From the NCBI RefSeq assembly GCF_021191695.1, contig NZ_JAIWPT010000002.1, positions 124,001 through 188,000 on the forward strand: a stretch of 64,000 nucleotides of DNA. Reading direction: 5' to 3'. The position numbers were made by a program, and so were the translations under genes. Each line of letters opens with the position of its first letter. Position 1 is the first letter of the stretch. Shown one piece after another: positions 17,497 to 27,135 of this stretch. Source of the stretch: Proluteimonas luteida (GTDB taxonomy: Bacteria > Pseudomonadota > Gammaproteobacteria > Xanthomonadales > Xanthomonadaceae). The notes beneath the pieces were generated by a model that was not told where the DNA came from, made no database searches, and saw only the letters and a program-made list of their open reading frames with translations.

Positions 17497-17650
17497 GGAG
17501 GCTCGCGGGGTCTGGGGAAGGCGCGCAGTGTAGCAACCGCCCCCGTCGCCCCGGCGTCGACACGCGCGCGTTGCGTCGCCCGCCGCTTGTTGCCGCCGAG
17601 TCGCGACGCCTACACTCGATGCCGCCCGCCGAGGCCTGGAGCAACGCCGC

Positions 17651-19861
17651 GTGATCGACCCGAGCCAACTGCATGTCCCCGGCGCCCTGCTGCTGCTCGG
17701 CCTGGTGCTGGTGCTGGGCACCGTGGCGATCCGCCGGCGCAGCAGCGAACAGCGCTACATCGCCGAGATCCATGACCGCAAGGAACGCCTGAAACTGGCC
17801 CTGTGGGCCACCGGTGAACGCTACTGGGACTACGACCTCGACAGCGGCCAGCTGCGCAGGCTGGTGTCCGACGGCCAGCAGCCGGATGCCGGCGGCTGGG
17901 TCGAGGACAGCTCGATGCAGGCGACGGACCTGGTGCATCCCGACGACCAGTCCGCCGCCCACGACGCCCTGCAGCACTACCTGGCCGGCGAGAGCAGCCG
18001 CTACCAGGTGCAGATCCGCGTCGCCGACGGCAGTGGCGGCTGGCTGTGGGTCCGCGTGCGCGGCCGTGCGATCGAGCACCACGCCGACGGCCGCGTCCGC
18101 CGCATCGGCGGCACGGCGCTGAACATCACCGACACCCGCGCCGCCGAGCGCGAGCGCCAGATCGCCGCCGAGGTGATGCGCAGCATGGGCGAGGCGGTCT
18201 CGGTGCTGGACGAGGACTTCAACTTCATCTCGGTCAATCCCGCCTTCCTGCGCATGACCGGCTATACCGAGGCCGAGGTCGTCGGCCGCAACAGCAGCAT
18301 CCTCGATAGCGACCAGCACGACGCCGCGTTCTACGCCCACCTGCGCGAGCAGGCCACGCGCCACGGCCACTGGAGCGGCGAGATCTGGCAGCGGCGCAAG
18401 GACGGCGAGGAGTTCCTGTGCGCGATCGAGTCGCGCACCGTCCGCGACGCCGACCGCAACGGCACGCTGCTGCACATCACCGTGCTCAACGACATCACCC
18501 AGCAGAAGCGCGCCGAGCAGGAACTGCGCTACCTCGCCAACTTCGACACCCTGACCAGCCTGCCCAACCGCTCGCTGCTGTCCGAGCGCCTGTCGCGCGC
18601 GATCATCCGCGCCCACCGCGAGGACCGGCGCATCGCGGTGCTGTTCCTCGATCTCGACCGCTTCAAGGACATCAACGATTCGCTCGGCCACGCCGCCGGC
18701 GACCGCATCCTGCGTGCCGCGGCGGTGCGCCTGCAGCAGACCGTGGGCATGCACCACACCGTCGCGCGCCTGGGCGGCGACGAGTTCACCGTGATCATCG
18801 AGGACCTGGAAAGCCCGGCGGCGGCCGACCACATCGCGCGCGAGATCATCACCGCGTTCGAGGCGCCGCTACTGCTCGAGGACCGGCGCGAGATCGCGAT
18901 CTCGCCGTCGATCGGCATCAGCCTCTATCCCGACCATGCGCTGGTGCCGACCGAGCTGCTGAAGCAGGCCGACACCGCGATGTACCAGGCCAAGGCCGCC
19001 GGGCGGCGCACCTTCATGCGCTACAACGACGACATGGACGTGGCCGTCCGTCAGCGCGCGATGGTCTCGGGCGCGCTGCGCAAGGTACTCGACCGCGGCG
19101 AGCTGCGGCTGGTGTTCCAGCCGCGGATGGCGCTGTCGCCGCCGCGCATCACCGGCGTCGAGGCGCTGCTGCGCTGGTCGAGCCCGGAACACGGCGAGAT
19201 CCCGCCCAGCGACTTCATTCCCATCGCCGAGGAAAGCGGGCTGATCCTGGAGATCGGCGAATGGGTGCTGCGCGAGGCCTGCCTGGTCCTGCGGCGCTGG
19301 CGCCAGCACGGCCTCGACGACCTGACCGTCTCGGTCAACGTCTCGGTCCTGCAGCTGCTGCGCGGCGACTTCCCCGGCGTCGTCGCCCGCATCCTCGACG
19401 ACGTCGGCATTCCGCCGCGCCTGCTGGAGCTGGAACTGACCGAAAGCGTGCTGATGGCCAATGCCGAACAGGCCGCGGCCAAGCTGCAGGCCTTCCGCGC
19501 GCTCGGCGTCGCCCTGGCGATCGACGATTTCGGCACCGGCTACTCGTCGCTGGCCTACCTCAAGCGCCTGCCCTTCACCACGATCAAGGTCGACAAGGCC
19601 TTCGTCGACGGCCTGCCGGACGACCCCGAGGACGCGGCGATCGCCAGCACGGTGATCGCGATGGCGCGCTCGCTGGGGCTCAAGGTCGTGGCCGAGGGCG
19701 TGGAGACCCCGGCGCAGATGCAGTTCCTGGCCGAGCGCGACTGCGACGAGATCCAGGGATTCTGGATCTCGCCCCCGCTCGACGCCCTGCAGTGCCTGGC
19801 CTTCGTCCGCAACTGGCGGCCGGACGCGGTGCGGGAGGAGCCCCCCGTGCCGGTGCCTTGA
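17651..19861 (+). CDS. Membrane-anchored PAS-GGDEF-EAL protein (cyclic di-GMP turnover)
   Basis: 736 residues. One N-terminal transmembrane helix (about residues 10-27) is followed by two PAS domains (about 50-160 and 170-290). The GGDEF domain has GGDEF at 375-379, intact. The EAL domain starts with EALLRW at 504, and SVNVS, ELTES, IDDFGTGYSS, IKVDKAFV, AEGVET and EIQGFW carry the catalytic residues. Both diguanylate cyclase and phosphodiesterase activities look possible, and the PAS domains probably choose between them. The gene is divergent from UPF0149-pepP. A candidate sigma-70 promoter (TTGTTG about 18 bases before TACACT) lies just upstream of the start. Confidence 0.95.
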   Translation: MIDPSQLHVPGALLLLGLVLVLGTVAIRRRSSEQRYIAEIHDRKERLKLALWATGERYWDYDLDSGQLRRLVSDGQQPDAGGWVEDSSMQATDLVHPDDQSAAHDALQHYLAGESSRYQVQIRVADGSGGWLWVRVRGRAIEHHADGRVRRIGGTALNITDTRAAERERQIAAEVMRSMGEAVSVLDEDFNFISVNPAFLRMTGYTEAEVVGRNSSILDSDQHDAAFYAHLREQATRHGHWSGEIWQRRKDGEEFLCAIESRTVRDADRNGTLLHITVLNDITQQKRAEQELRYLANFDTLTSLPNRSLLSERLSRAIIRAHREDRRIAVLFLDLDRFKDINDSLGHAAGDRILRAAAVRLQQTVGMHHTVARLGGDEFTVIIEDLESPAAADHIAREIITAFEAPLLLEDRREIAISPSIGISLYPDHALVPTELLKQADTAMYQAKAAGRRTFMRYNDDMDVAVRQRAMVSGALRKVLDRGELRLVFQPRMALSPPRITGVEALLRWSSPEHGEIPPSDFIPIAEESGLILEIGEWVLREACLVLRRWRQHGLDDLTVSVNVSVLQLLRGDFPGVVARILDDVGIPPRLLELELTESVLMANAEQAAAKLQAFRALGVALAIDDFGTGYSSLAYLKRLPFTTIKVDKAFVDGLPDDPEDAAIASTVIAMARSLGLKVVAEGVETPAQMQFLAERDCDEIQGFWISPPLDALQCLAFVRNWRPDAVREEPPVPVP

Positions 19862-19893
19862 CCGGCACCCACGGCCTGCCTATCGTGCGGAAC

Positions 19894-20115
19894 ATGGACC
19901 AGCCGGAAGTCATCGCCCAGCTACGAAGGCTCACGGCCCGCATCGACGCGCTGATCGAGCGCGTACAGCAGCTCAGCGACGAGAACCGCAGCCTGCGCCA
20001 GCAGCAGGAGCACATCGTCGGCGAGCGCTCGCAGCTGCTGGCCAAGAACGAACAGGCGCGCTCGCGCGTCGAGGCGATGATCGCGCGGCTCAAGTCGCTG
20101 GAGCAGCACACATGA
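19894..20115 (+). CDS. TIGR02449 family coiled-coil protein
   Basis: 73 residues, almost entirely heptad-like coiled coil (IAQLRRLTARIDALIERVQQ, then further Leu/Gln-rich turns). Proteins of this type (TIGR02449) are encoded immediately before zapA in many gammaproteobacteria, and here the stop overlaps the zapA start by 4 bases. Function is not established. Linkage to zapA suggests a link with cell division. Confidence 0.85.
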   Translation: MDQPEVIAQLRRLTARIDALIERVQQLSDENRSLRQQQEHIVGERSQLLAKNEQARSRVEAMIARLKSLEQHT

Positions 20116-20417
20116 GCCGCAGCGACAACGAAGCGGTCAGTGTCCGCGTGCTGGATCGCGAATACACCGTCGGCGTCTCCGCCGGGGAACGCGAGAGCCT
20201 GACGGCGGCCGCGCAGCTGCTCGACACGCAGATGCGCGAGATCCGCGGCGCCAACCGCATGGCCGCGGTCGACCGCATCGCCGTGCTGGCGGCATTGAAC
20301 CTCGCCCACGAACTGCAGCTGCTGCGCGACGAGCGCACGCGCGGCGACCGGGAAATCGGCGACACGCTGTCGGAGCTGCATCGCCGCCTCGATGCACTGA
20401 TCGACACACCGCGCTGA
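20112..20417 (+). CDS. zapA: Cell division protein ZapA
   Basis: 101 residues. ZapA binds FtsZ and bundles protofilaments at the division ring. VRVLDREYTVGVSAGERESL is the N-terminal globular domain; the C-terminal helix contains AVDRIAVLAALNLAHEL and a coiled-coil tail. The ATGA overlap with the preceding small coiled-coil gene implies coupled translation. It is followed by 6S RNA and then fau, the gammaproteobacterial zapA-ssrS-ygfA arrangement, which supports the assignment. Confidence 0.95.
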   Translation: MSRSDNEAVSVRVLDREYTVGVSAGERESLTAAAQLLDTQMREIRGANRMAAVDRIAVLAALNLAHELQLLRDERTRGDREIGDTLSELHRRLDALIDTPR

Positions 20418-20495
20418 CCCGCCACGCCGGGCGTCGCCGACGCAGCGACGCGGCGACGCAACTGAATCCTCGACATCCCCGACCGACGAACGGCC

Positions 20496-20523
20496 TTGGC
20501 GGCCGCGGCGATCCGGCTATACT
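20496..20523 (+). promoter_or_regulatory. Predicted sigma-70 promoter of 6S RNA
   Basis: TTGGCG (20496-20501), a 16-base spacer and TATACT (20518-20523) end 7 bases before the predicted 6S RNA start at about 20530. This is the best sigma-70 match in the zapA-fau gap and fits the inferred RNA end. Confidence 0.65.
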
Positions 20524-20529
20524 TCGCCT

Positions 20530-20716
20530 GCGTCCTCTGCCGTGTTCGACGGCGTGCAAAACATTCGCCTTGTCCCTTAACAACGACACCGGGGATGCAA
20601 GGAAACCGGGAGTGCATATCCGCCCTCGAGCGGAAAGCCCGATGGAATCCGAGCATTCCCACTTGAACCCCGGGTTCAAGGTCGTTTCGCGCGCATCGGC
20701 AACGGCGGAGGACGTA
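20530..20716 (+). ncRNA. ssrS: 6S RNA
   Basis: About 187 bases between zapA and fau, where 6S RNA lies in gammaproteobacteria. The ends pair: CGTCCTCTGCCG (from 20531) with CGGCGGAGGACG (to 20714), forming the closing stem. The long interior would fold into the rod with a central bubble that mimics an open promoter and traps sigma-70 polymerase. There is no coding potential. RNA ends are estimated to within a few bases from the stem and the promoter. Identification rests on synteny plus the closing stem, not on a covariance search. Confidence 0.85.
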
Positions 20717-20732
20717 TTCCAGATTCCGTGGC

Positions 20733-20759
20733 GCCGGCGCGCCTTCGTGGTGCGCCGGC
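20733..20759 (+). terminator. Hairpin after 6S RNA
   Basis: GCCGGCGC pairs perfectly with GCGCCGGC over an 11-base loop just downstream of the 6S RNA 3' end. There is no T-run, so it may be a processing or stability hairpin rather than a terminator, with transcription continuing into fau as in Escherichia coli. Confidence 0.4.
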
Positions 20760-20808
20760 CCGCGCTTCCCCATGCCGCGTCGTCGGCACTTCCGACGACG
20801 GATCCGGC

Positions 20809-21401
20809 ATGACCGACCGCAACGCACTCCGCCGCCGCCTGCGCGACCAGCGCCGCGCGACGCCCGCGCCCCTGCGCATCGCCGCCGCCGACGGCCTGGC
20901 CACGCAACTGCTTGCGCTGCCGACGCTGCCTGCCGGCGGCTACGTCGCCGGCTACTGGGCCAGCGACGGCGAGATCGGCCTGCACGCCTTCCAGCTGCGC
21001 CTGCCGCCCGGCCTGGTCTACTGCCTGCCGGTGCTGCACGGCGACGTCCTGCGCTTCGCACCGTGGCGCGCCGGCGATCCGCTGGTCACCAACCGCTACG
21101 GCATTCCCGAGCCCGACATCGAACCGGCATCGGCGCTCGATGCGCGCGCGATGGCGCTGGTCGTGGTCCCGCTGGTCGGCTTCGACACGCACGGCCAGCG
21201 GCTGGGCATGGGCGGCGGCTGGTACGATCGCAGCTTCGCGTTCCGCCAGACCGCGCAGCCGCCGCCGCTGCTGGTCGGCGCCGCGTTCGCAAGCCAGCAG
21301 GTCGCAGCGCTCGACGTCGCCCCGTGGGACGTCGCGCTGGATGCCATCTGCACCGAATCCGACACTTTTCTCGTGACCTCGCCCCCGATGAGCGCACCAC
21401 G

Positions 21402-21405
<4 letters not shown>
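20809..21405 (+). CDS. fau: 5-formyltetrahydrofolate cyclo-ligase
   Basis: 198 residues. The enzyme (5,10-methenyltetrahydrofolate synthetase, YgfA/FthC) converts 5-formyl-THF to 5,10-methenyl-THF using ATP. The N-terminal Arg-rich helix [53 protein letters not shown] (substrate and ATP loop) and YDR are all recognisable. It follows 6S RNA and overlaps the EVE-domain gene by 4 bases. In Escherichia coli the equivalent gene is co-transcribed with ssrS and linked to persistence. Confidence 0.94.
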
Positions 21406-21877
<472 letters not shown>

Positions 21878-21881
<4 letters not shown>

Positions 21882-22525
21882 GCGAGGCCAAGCGGCTGGC
21901 GGGCGAGAAGGCGATCGACTACGTCGAGGACGGCATGATCGTCGGCGTCGGCACGGGCTCCACCGTGGCCTACTTCATCGATGCGCTGGCGACGATCCGC
22001 CACCGCATCGGCGGCGCGGTGTCCAGTTCGGAGCAGAGCAGCGAGCGCCTGCGCGCGCACGGCATCGACGTGCTCGACCTCAACGCCTCCGGCCCGCTGC
22101 CGCTGTACGTCGACGGCGCCGACGAATGCGATCCGCACAAGCGCCTGATCAAGGGCGGCGGCGCCGCGCTGACCCGCGAGAAGATCATCGCCGAGGCCAG
22201 CGAGCGCTTCGTCTGCATCATCGACCCGGCCAAGCAGGTACCGGTGCTGGGCGCGTTCCCGCTGCCGGTCGAGGTGATCCCGATGGCGCGCAGCCTGGTC
22301 ACCCGCGAGATCCTCGCCACCACCGGCGGCCAGCCGGTCTGGCGCGAAGGCGTGAAGACCGACAACGGCAACTGGGTGCTCGACATCCACGGCCTGTCGA
22401 TCACCGATCCGGTGGCGCTGGAAGCGCGGATCAACCAGATCCCCGGCGTGGTCAGCGTCGGCCTGTTCGCGCGCCGCCCGGCCGACGTGGTCATCGTCGG
22501 TACGCCTGTGCCAACGGTGCTGTAG
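21878..22525 (+). CDS. rpiA: Ribose-5-phosphate isomerase A
   Basis: 215 residues. RpiA interconverts ribose 5-phosphate and ribulose 5-phosphate in the pentose phosphate pathway. [17 protein letters not shown] is the phosphate loop. [20 protein letters not shown] carries the catalytic Asp/Glu/Lys set, and [19 protein letters not shown] follows. The start at 21878 makes an ATGA overlap with the EVE gene. It is the last gene of the fau-EVE-rpiA unit; a 214-base gap without a recognisable feature separates it from the sigma-factor gene. Confidence 0.96.
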
Positions 22526-22739
22526 CCGGCGCCGCCCGGTCCAAGGCCATCCGCCGCCCGCCCGTCGGGCTGCGGGCGCGTCCCCGCGATGGCGCGAACG
22601 GGGCCGCGCAGCCGCCCTCCGCCGCCCGACCCCGGGCCGGCCCGCTCCGTGGGATACTCCGGCACGATCCGCCCGTCTCGGGCGAAGGGCACCAGGTGGG
22701 CAACCGCGCCCGCGACGGGAAGATCGAGGGGAAGCCGGT

Positions 22740-23306
22740 TTGACCGACAAGGACATCACCCGACTGCTTGCCCAGGCGCCGGATGGGCCGGGCCGGTATT
22801 CTGCCGTGTTCGAGGCGCTGTATCCGGAACTGGTGCGGCTGGCGAACTCGCGGATGCGCGGCAACGAGGCGACCATCACCCCGACCGCGCTGGTCCACGA
22901 GCTGTACCTGCGCATCAGCCAGGGCACCCCGCTGTCGCTGCGCGACCGCAACCACTTCTTCGCCGCCTCGGCCCAGGCGATGCGCTGGATCCTGGTCGAG
23001 CATGCCCGCGCCCGCGGCACCGCCAAGCGCGGCGGCGGCCAGGTCATGGTCCAGCTCGACGACCAGTTGCCCGCGTCCGGGCCGGCGCTGACCGATGTGC
23101 TGGCACTGGACGCGGGACTGGACGCGCTGGAGGCGATCAGTCCGCAGCGGCGCCGGGTCGTGGAACTGCGCTGCCTGGCGGGACTGGAGTTCTCGGAGAT
23201 CGCCGCGCTGCTGGAGGTGTCCGAACGCACCGTCTACCGGGAGTGGGAACGCGCCCGCGCGTTCCTGCAGGCGATGCTCGACGAGGACGCCGGCGGTGGA
23301 TGCTGA
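22740..23306 (+). CDS. ECF sigma factor, ECF43/TIGR02999-like, kinase-linked
   Basis: 188 residues with sigma-2 (LYPELVRLANSRMR through FFAASAQAMRWILVEHARAR) and sigma-4 (RRRVVELRCLAGLEFSEIAA, then a recognition helix ERTVYREWERAR) domains. The start is TTG at 22740 with GAGGGG 8 bases upstream. The segment TITPTALVHELYLRI (Thr49) replaces the acidic patch that most ECF sigmas use to contact polymerase. In ECF43 sigmas (EcfK of Xanthomonas citri, EcfP of Vibrio parahaemolyticus) phosphorylation of a Thr in this region by a partner kinase activates the sigma. Here the kinase gene overlaps by 11 bases. No anti-sigma gene is present. Confidence 0.9.
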   Translation: MTDKDITRLLAQAPDGPGRYSAVFEALYPELVRLANSRMRGNEATITPTALVHELYLRISQGTPLSLRDRNHFFAASAQAMRWILVEHARARGTAKRGGGQVMVQLDDQLPASGPALTDVLALDAGLDALEAISPQRRRVVELRCLAGLEFSEIAALLEVSERTVYREWERARAFLQAMLDEDAGGGC

Positions 23307-25953
23307 GCAGCTGGCGCAGTGGCAGGCGGCCGACGCCCTGTTCGACGCCTGGCTGGACCTGGCGGAGGACGCGCGCCCGGACTGGCTGGCCCAGACCCCC
23401 ATCGAGGAGCCGGTCCGGCGCCGGCTGCTGCGGCTGATCGCCGCGCACCTGGACACGAAAACCCCGGCCGACCCGCCGCAGGGCGCCCTGGCCGGACGGC
23501 AACTGGGCGACTGGACCCTGGAAGCCGAAATCGGTCGCGGCGGCATGGCGATCGTCTATCGCGCGCGCCGCGCGCAGGGCATGGCCAGCCAGAAGGCGGC
23601 ACTGAAGATCCTGACCCTGGGCGCGCTCGGCAACGCGGGCCGCGAACGCTTCCGGCGCGAGGCCGGCATCCTGGCCCGGCTGAACCACCCCAACATCACC
23701 GCACTCGTCGACTCCGGCGTTGCCGACGACGGCACCTGCTGGCTGGCGATGCCGCTGGTCGAGGGCGAGCGCATCGACTGCTGGTGCGAGAACCAGGCCC
23801 TCGACGCCCGTGCCACGGTCCGGCTGTACCTGCAGGTGTGCACGGCGGTGGCCTACGCCCACCGCAACCTGGTGGTCCATCGCGACCTCAAGCCGTCCAA
23901 CGTGCTGATCGAACCGGGCGGCCATGTCCGACTGCTCGACTTCGGCATCGGCCAGTTCACCGACGCCACCGACGAGCGCACCCGGACCATGTGGCGCGCG
24001 CTCACCCCCGGTTACGCCGCGCCCGAACAACTGCGCGGCGATCCGCCCAGCACCGCCATCGATGTGTACGGGCTGGGCGCGCTGCTGCACCGGCTGCTCA
24101 CCGGCCGCACCCCGCGGACCGGCGACGGCAGCGAGACCACCCGCCCCTCGCTGCTGGTGCGCCAGGCCGACGACGCCTACCACCACAACTACGTCCCGCT
24201 GAAGAGCGACCTCGACCGGGTCCTGCTCAAGGCCCTGGCCGAGGCGCCCGAACAACGCTACGCCTCGGCCGAGGCGCTGGCCCTGGACCTGCAGCGCTGG
24301 CTCGATGGCCGGCCGGTGCTGGCGCAGAAGCCGAAGCTGGGCTATCGGGTGCGCAAGTTCGTGGTCCGCAACAAGGTGGGCGTGGCCGCGGCCGTGCTGC
24401 TGGTCGCCAGCCTGGCCGGCGGCATCGGCGCGACGCTGTGGCAGGCCGGCGAAGCGCGGCAGCAGGCGGAGCTGGCCGAGCGGCAGGCCGGACTGGCCCG
24501 GCAGGAGACGGAGAAGGCGCGGATGCGGGCGCAACGCGCGGAGGAGGTGCGCGATTTCCTCGGAAGCATGTTCATCACCGTCCGCGCCGAGGATGGAGGC
24601 AGCGCCCGCGTCACCGACCTGATCGACGCCGCCGCCGAAGGCGCACGCGGAAACTACATGACGGCCATGCAGCCGGAGCCGCTGACCGCCGCCGACATCC
24701 TGCTGCTGACCGGTACGGTGCGCTACAACCTGGGCGACCACGACCGTTCCCTCGCCGACCTGGAAGACGCGCTCGCCCTGTTGACGCCCTACCGCGACCG
24801 CGCCGCCGGTGAACTGTCCCGTGCCCACTGGGAGCTCTCACGGCATGCGCAGCTCCGGGGAAAGCTCGACGAAATGCTGGCCCATGCCCGCGAGGCGGTC
24901 GAGCTCAACGCGCTCTGGGACGCACCGACGAACGAGCGCGTGCGTGCGCAGATCTCGCTGGGCGAGGCGCTGCTGTACTCCGACCGGGAGGAAGCGGCCG
25001 ACGTCTTCCGCTCGCTGATCGCCGAAATCGAAGCCGGCGAACTCAAGGACTCGGTCCGCCACATCAATGCGCTCAACGGCCTTTCGATCGCGCTCTCGGG
25101 GCCTGAGCACGACCCGCGCCTGCGCCTGCCGATCCAGGAGGAGCGCCTGCGGATCGCACAGCTGATCTACCCCGCCGACGGCGGCGGGCTGGCCCATACG
25201 CTGAGCGACGTCACCCATACCTTCCGCGCCCTGGGAATGCTCGAGCGTGCGGAAGAACTGGCGCGGGAGGCGGTGGCGGTCGCGGACCGCACGCTGCAGA
25301 ACCCGCTCATGTTCCGGGGCATGACCCGCTGCAACCTCGGGCTGGTCCTGCTGCAGCAAGGCCGCCACAGCGAAGCCCTGGAAGTCTTCCAGCTGGCCGA
25401 CGAGCTGCTGCGCGAATCCGGCGACAGCCGGCTCTCGCGAGAGCGCTGCTCGACCGGCCTGGCCTATGCCGCCGCGGCCAACGGGCGCCATGCCCTGGCC
25501 ATCGACGCGCTTGCCCGCAGCGTTGAACTGCTGGCGGCCAACGGCAGGCAGACGCATCCCGATGCGGTCAATGTCTGCGGGTTGCAGGCATCGGTGGAAC
25601 TGCGGCGCGGCGGCAGCGACGCGGCGCGTGGAATCCTGGATGCCTGCGCCGCCAGCGACGAAGCCGACGCATCTCCACCCTACCTGCTGGCGCGCGCGGA
25701 ATGGCTGATGGCGAACGGTGGCCAGGTGGCGGCGGGCCCGCTGCTGGAACAACTGCGCAACAGCCACCCGGCGGCGCACAACCAGCGCGATTGGATGCGG
25801 CCCTGGATGCTGTCCGCGTTGCATGCGCACCAGACAGGCCAGCCGGACAGCATCGCCGCGCTGCAATCCGGGCTCGGGGTCCACGCCGCGACCGAACCGC
25901 TTTCCCGCTGCCTGGCCACGCCCAGCGAAGGGCACTGCCTGGCCCTGCCGTAG
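23296..25953 (+). CDS. Transmembrane Ser/Thr kinase with TPR-like sensor, sigma partner
   Basis: 885 residues from GTG 23296, which overlaps the sigma gene by 11 bases. The kinase domain (about 70-340) has the glycine loop GRGGMAIVYRA from residue 80, Lys in AALKIL, HRDLKPSN from residue 195, DFG, and YAAPEQL, all intact. A single transmembrane helix (about 362-380) and a Gln/Glu/Arg-rich coiled stretch follow. The C-terminal half, presumably periplasmic, consists of helical repeats resembling TPRs (for example NLGDHDRSLADLEDALALL). This is the PknS/PknT layout. By analogy it would phosphorylate the adjacent sigma on receiving an envelope signal; the signal is unknown. Confidence 0.92.
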   Translation: MDAEQLAQWQAADALFDAWLDLAEDARPDWLAQTPIEEPVRRRLLRLIAAHLDTKTPADPPQGALAGRQLGDWTLEAEIGRGGMAIVYRARRAQGMASQKAALKILTLGALGNAGRERFRREAGILARLNHPNITALVDSGVADDGTCWLAMPLVEGERIDCWCENQALDARATVRLYLQVCTAVAYAHRNLVVHRDLKPSNVLIEPGGHVRLLDFGIGQFTDATDERTRTMWRALTPGYAAPEQLRGDPPSTAIDVYGLGALLHRLLTGRTPRTGDGSETTRPSLLVRQADDAYHHNYVPLKSDLDRVLLKALAEAPEQRYASAEALALDLQRWLDGRPVLAQKPKLGYRVRKFVVRNKVGVAAAVLLVASLAGGIGATLWQAGEARQQAELAERQAGLARQETEKARMRAQRAEEVRDFLGSMFITVRAEDGGSARVTDLIDAAAEGARGNYMTAMQPEPLTAADILLLTGTVRYNLGDHDRSLADLEDALALLTPYRDRAAGELSRAHWELSRHAQLRGKLDEMLAHAREAVELNALWDAPTNERVRAQISLGEALLYSDREEAADVFRSLIAEIEAGELKDSVRHINALNGLSIALSGPEHDPRLRLPIQEERLRIAQLIYPADGGGLAHTLSDVTHTFRALGMLERAEELAREAVAVADRTLQNPLMFRGMTRCNLGLVLLQQGRHSEALEVFQLADELLRESGDSRLSRERCSTGLAYAAAANGRHALAIDALARSVELLAANGRQTHPDAVNVCGLQASVELRRGGSDAARGILDACAASDEADASPPYLLARAEWLMANGGQVAAGPLLEQLRNSHPAAHNQRDWMRPWMLSALHAHQTGQPDSIAALQSGLGVHAATEPLSRCLATPSEGHCLALP

Positions 25954-25998
25954 GACGGTCCCGGTCCGTCCCCGGCCCTGGCCATTGCAGGGCGCCCC

Positions 25999-26028
25999 TG
26001 TCAGTTCCCGCCCCCTGTTCTCGTGGAT
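25999..26028 (+). promoter_or_regulatory. ECF-type promoter motif, copy 1
   Basis: TGTCAGTT (25999-26006), 15 bases, then CGTGGAT (26022-26028), 54 bases before the lipoprotein start at 26083. The same two boxes with the same 15-base spacing recur at 27039 and 30488 and nowhere else noticed in the window. CCTGTT precedes CTCGTGGAT here. This is probably the promoter class read by the ECF43-like sigma encoded at 22740. Confidence 0.75.
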
Positions 26029-26082
26029 GCGTTGACCCGGCGCCCGTGGACGGCCCGGCCCATCCCTGGAGGTAGGAATCCG

Positions 26083-26892
26083 ATGCGCGCACCCATCCCG
26101 TACCGCCCGGTCGCACGCGCGGCCGGCCTGACGGCCCTGATCGCCACGCTCGCCGCATGCGGCGAGCGCATGCCCGCAGGCATGGCGCCGCAGCCGCAGC
26201 TGGCCGAATCGTTCGAGCAGACCTATCGGCAACTCTCCGGGCCGGAGACGGCCGCAATGGATGCGTCCTGCGACACCGCCCCGGCGCTGGCGCACGCACT
26301 GGACGGCTGGAGCCAGGCGGTGGACGCGGCCGGTCTGCAGGCGCGTTTCAGTGCGGAAATGACCGAGGCGCGGCATCGCGCGACAGCGATCCGCAGCCGC
26401 TGTCCGGATACCGCCACCGCAACAGCCACCGCCGGCAGCCGCGCCGCCAGCGAACGGACGCGCACGCCCGCAGCCGATCCGCGCCCGGCCATCACCACCG
26501 ACATGCTCGACGCCTACGCCCGCGGGCTGGACGAGGAGATCGCGCTGATGCACGCCAGCGGCAGCCATTTCGTATCGCTGTCGAAGTACGACGCGCAGGG
26601 CCTGCAGGTCGCGGCGAAGGCCGGCCTGCCGCTGCCCGAATACCGCGGGCTCCGACAGGCCATGCACAAGGTGCTCTACGAACTGATGATGCACGCGCGC
26701 TACGCCGGCCCCGACGGACAGGCGCGGCTGGCGGGACTGGAGCCGCACAAGCGCGAGCATGCCGAGGAGGTGCTGGCACGCGACCCGTATGCCTCGCTGT
26801 CCGCGGCCGAGCGCAAGCGGGTACAGGCACGGCTTGCCCCGCTGCAAGCGCAGTACGACGGCTACATGCGCCTGGCGGCCATCGCCGACTGA
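26083..26892 (+). CDS. Lipoprotein of unknown function
   Basis: 269 residues. Signal peptide with lipobox LAAC (Cys26), so probably lipid-anchored to the outer membrane. The mature part is hydrophilic and helical, with a Thr/Ala/Arg-rich low-complexity stretch near residues 105-127. A helical C-terminal half follows (AYARGLDEEIALMHASGSHF, HKREHAEEVLARDPYASLS). ATG 26083 is preceded by GGAGGTAGG. I do not recognise the family. It is the first gene after the sigma/kinase pair and has its own copy of the shared promoter motif, so it is a candidate regulon member. Confidence 0.75.
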   Translation: MRAPIPYRPVARAAGLTALIATLAACGERMPAGMAPQPQLAESFEQTYRQLSGPETAAMDASCDTAPALAHALDGWSQAVDAAGLQARFSAEMTEARHRATAIRSRCPDTATATATAGSRAASERTRTPAADPRPAITTDMLDAYARGLDEEIALMHASGSHFVSLSKYDAQGLQVAAKAGLPLPEYRGLRQAMHKVLYELMMHARYAGPDGQARLAGLEPHKREHAEEVLARDPYASLSAAERKRVQARLAPLQAQYDGYMRLAAIAD

Positions 26893-27038
26893 AGCCTGCG
26901 CCCGGCCACCCGCCCGCCTTCACCCCCGCCCGGCCCACCACGACGAAAGCAGCGGGGCCGATGCGCTGGCCGGCGGCGCCCCGCACGGCGTCCCGCGAGG
27001 TGCGTCGTGTGCCATCAGCCGGCAAACGCACCGGCACC

Positions 27039-27068
27039 TGTCAGTTGCCGGTGCCCGATTGCGTGGAT
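27039..27068 (+). promoter_or_regulatory. ECF-type promoter motif, copy 2
   Basis: TGTCAGTT (27039-27046), 15 bases, CGTGGAT (27062-27068), 67 bases before the start at 27136. Downstream bases (CCGGAC, CCGGCCGGGTCGCCG) are also shared with copy 3, so the similarity extends into the transcribed leader. Confidence 0.8.
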
Positions 27069-27135
27069 GGGGAGTCCGGATGCACCGGACCCGGCCGGGT
27101 CGCCGTTTCGGCCCGCTCCAACTGTCGGCATCGCC

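Noticed and set aside
22640..22739. Fourth copy of the ECF-type promoter upstream of the sigma gene
   Set aside because: CGTGGGATAC resembles the second box, but there is no TGTCAGTT at the right distance. A sigma-70 -10 element (GATACT) is the better reading.
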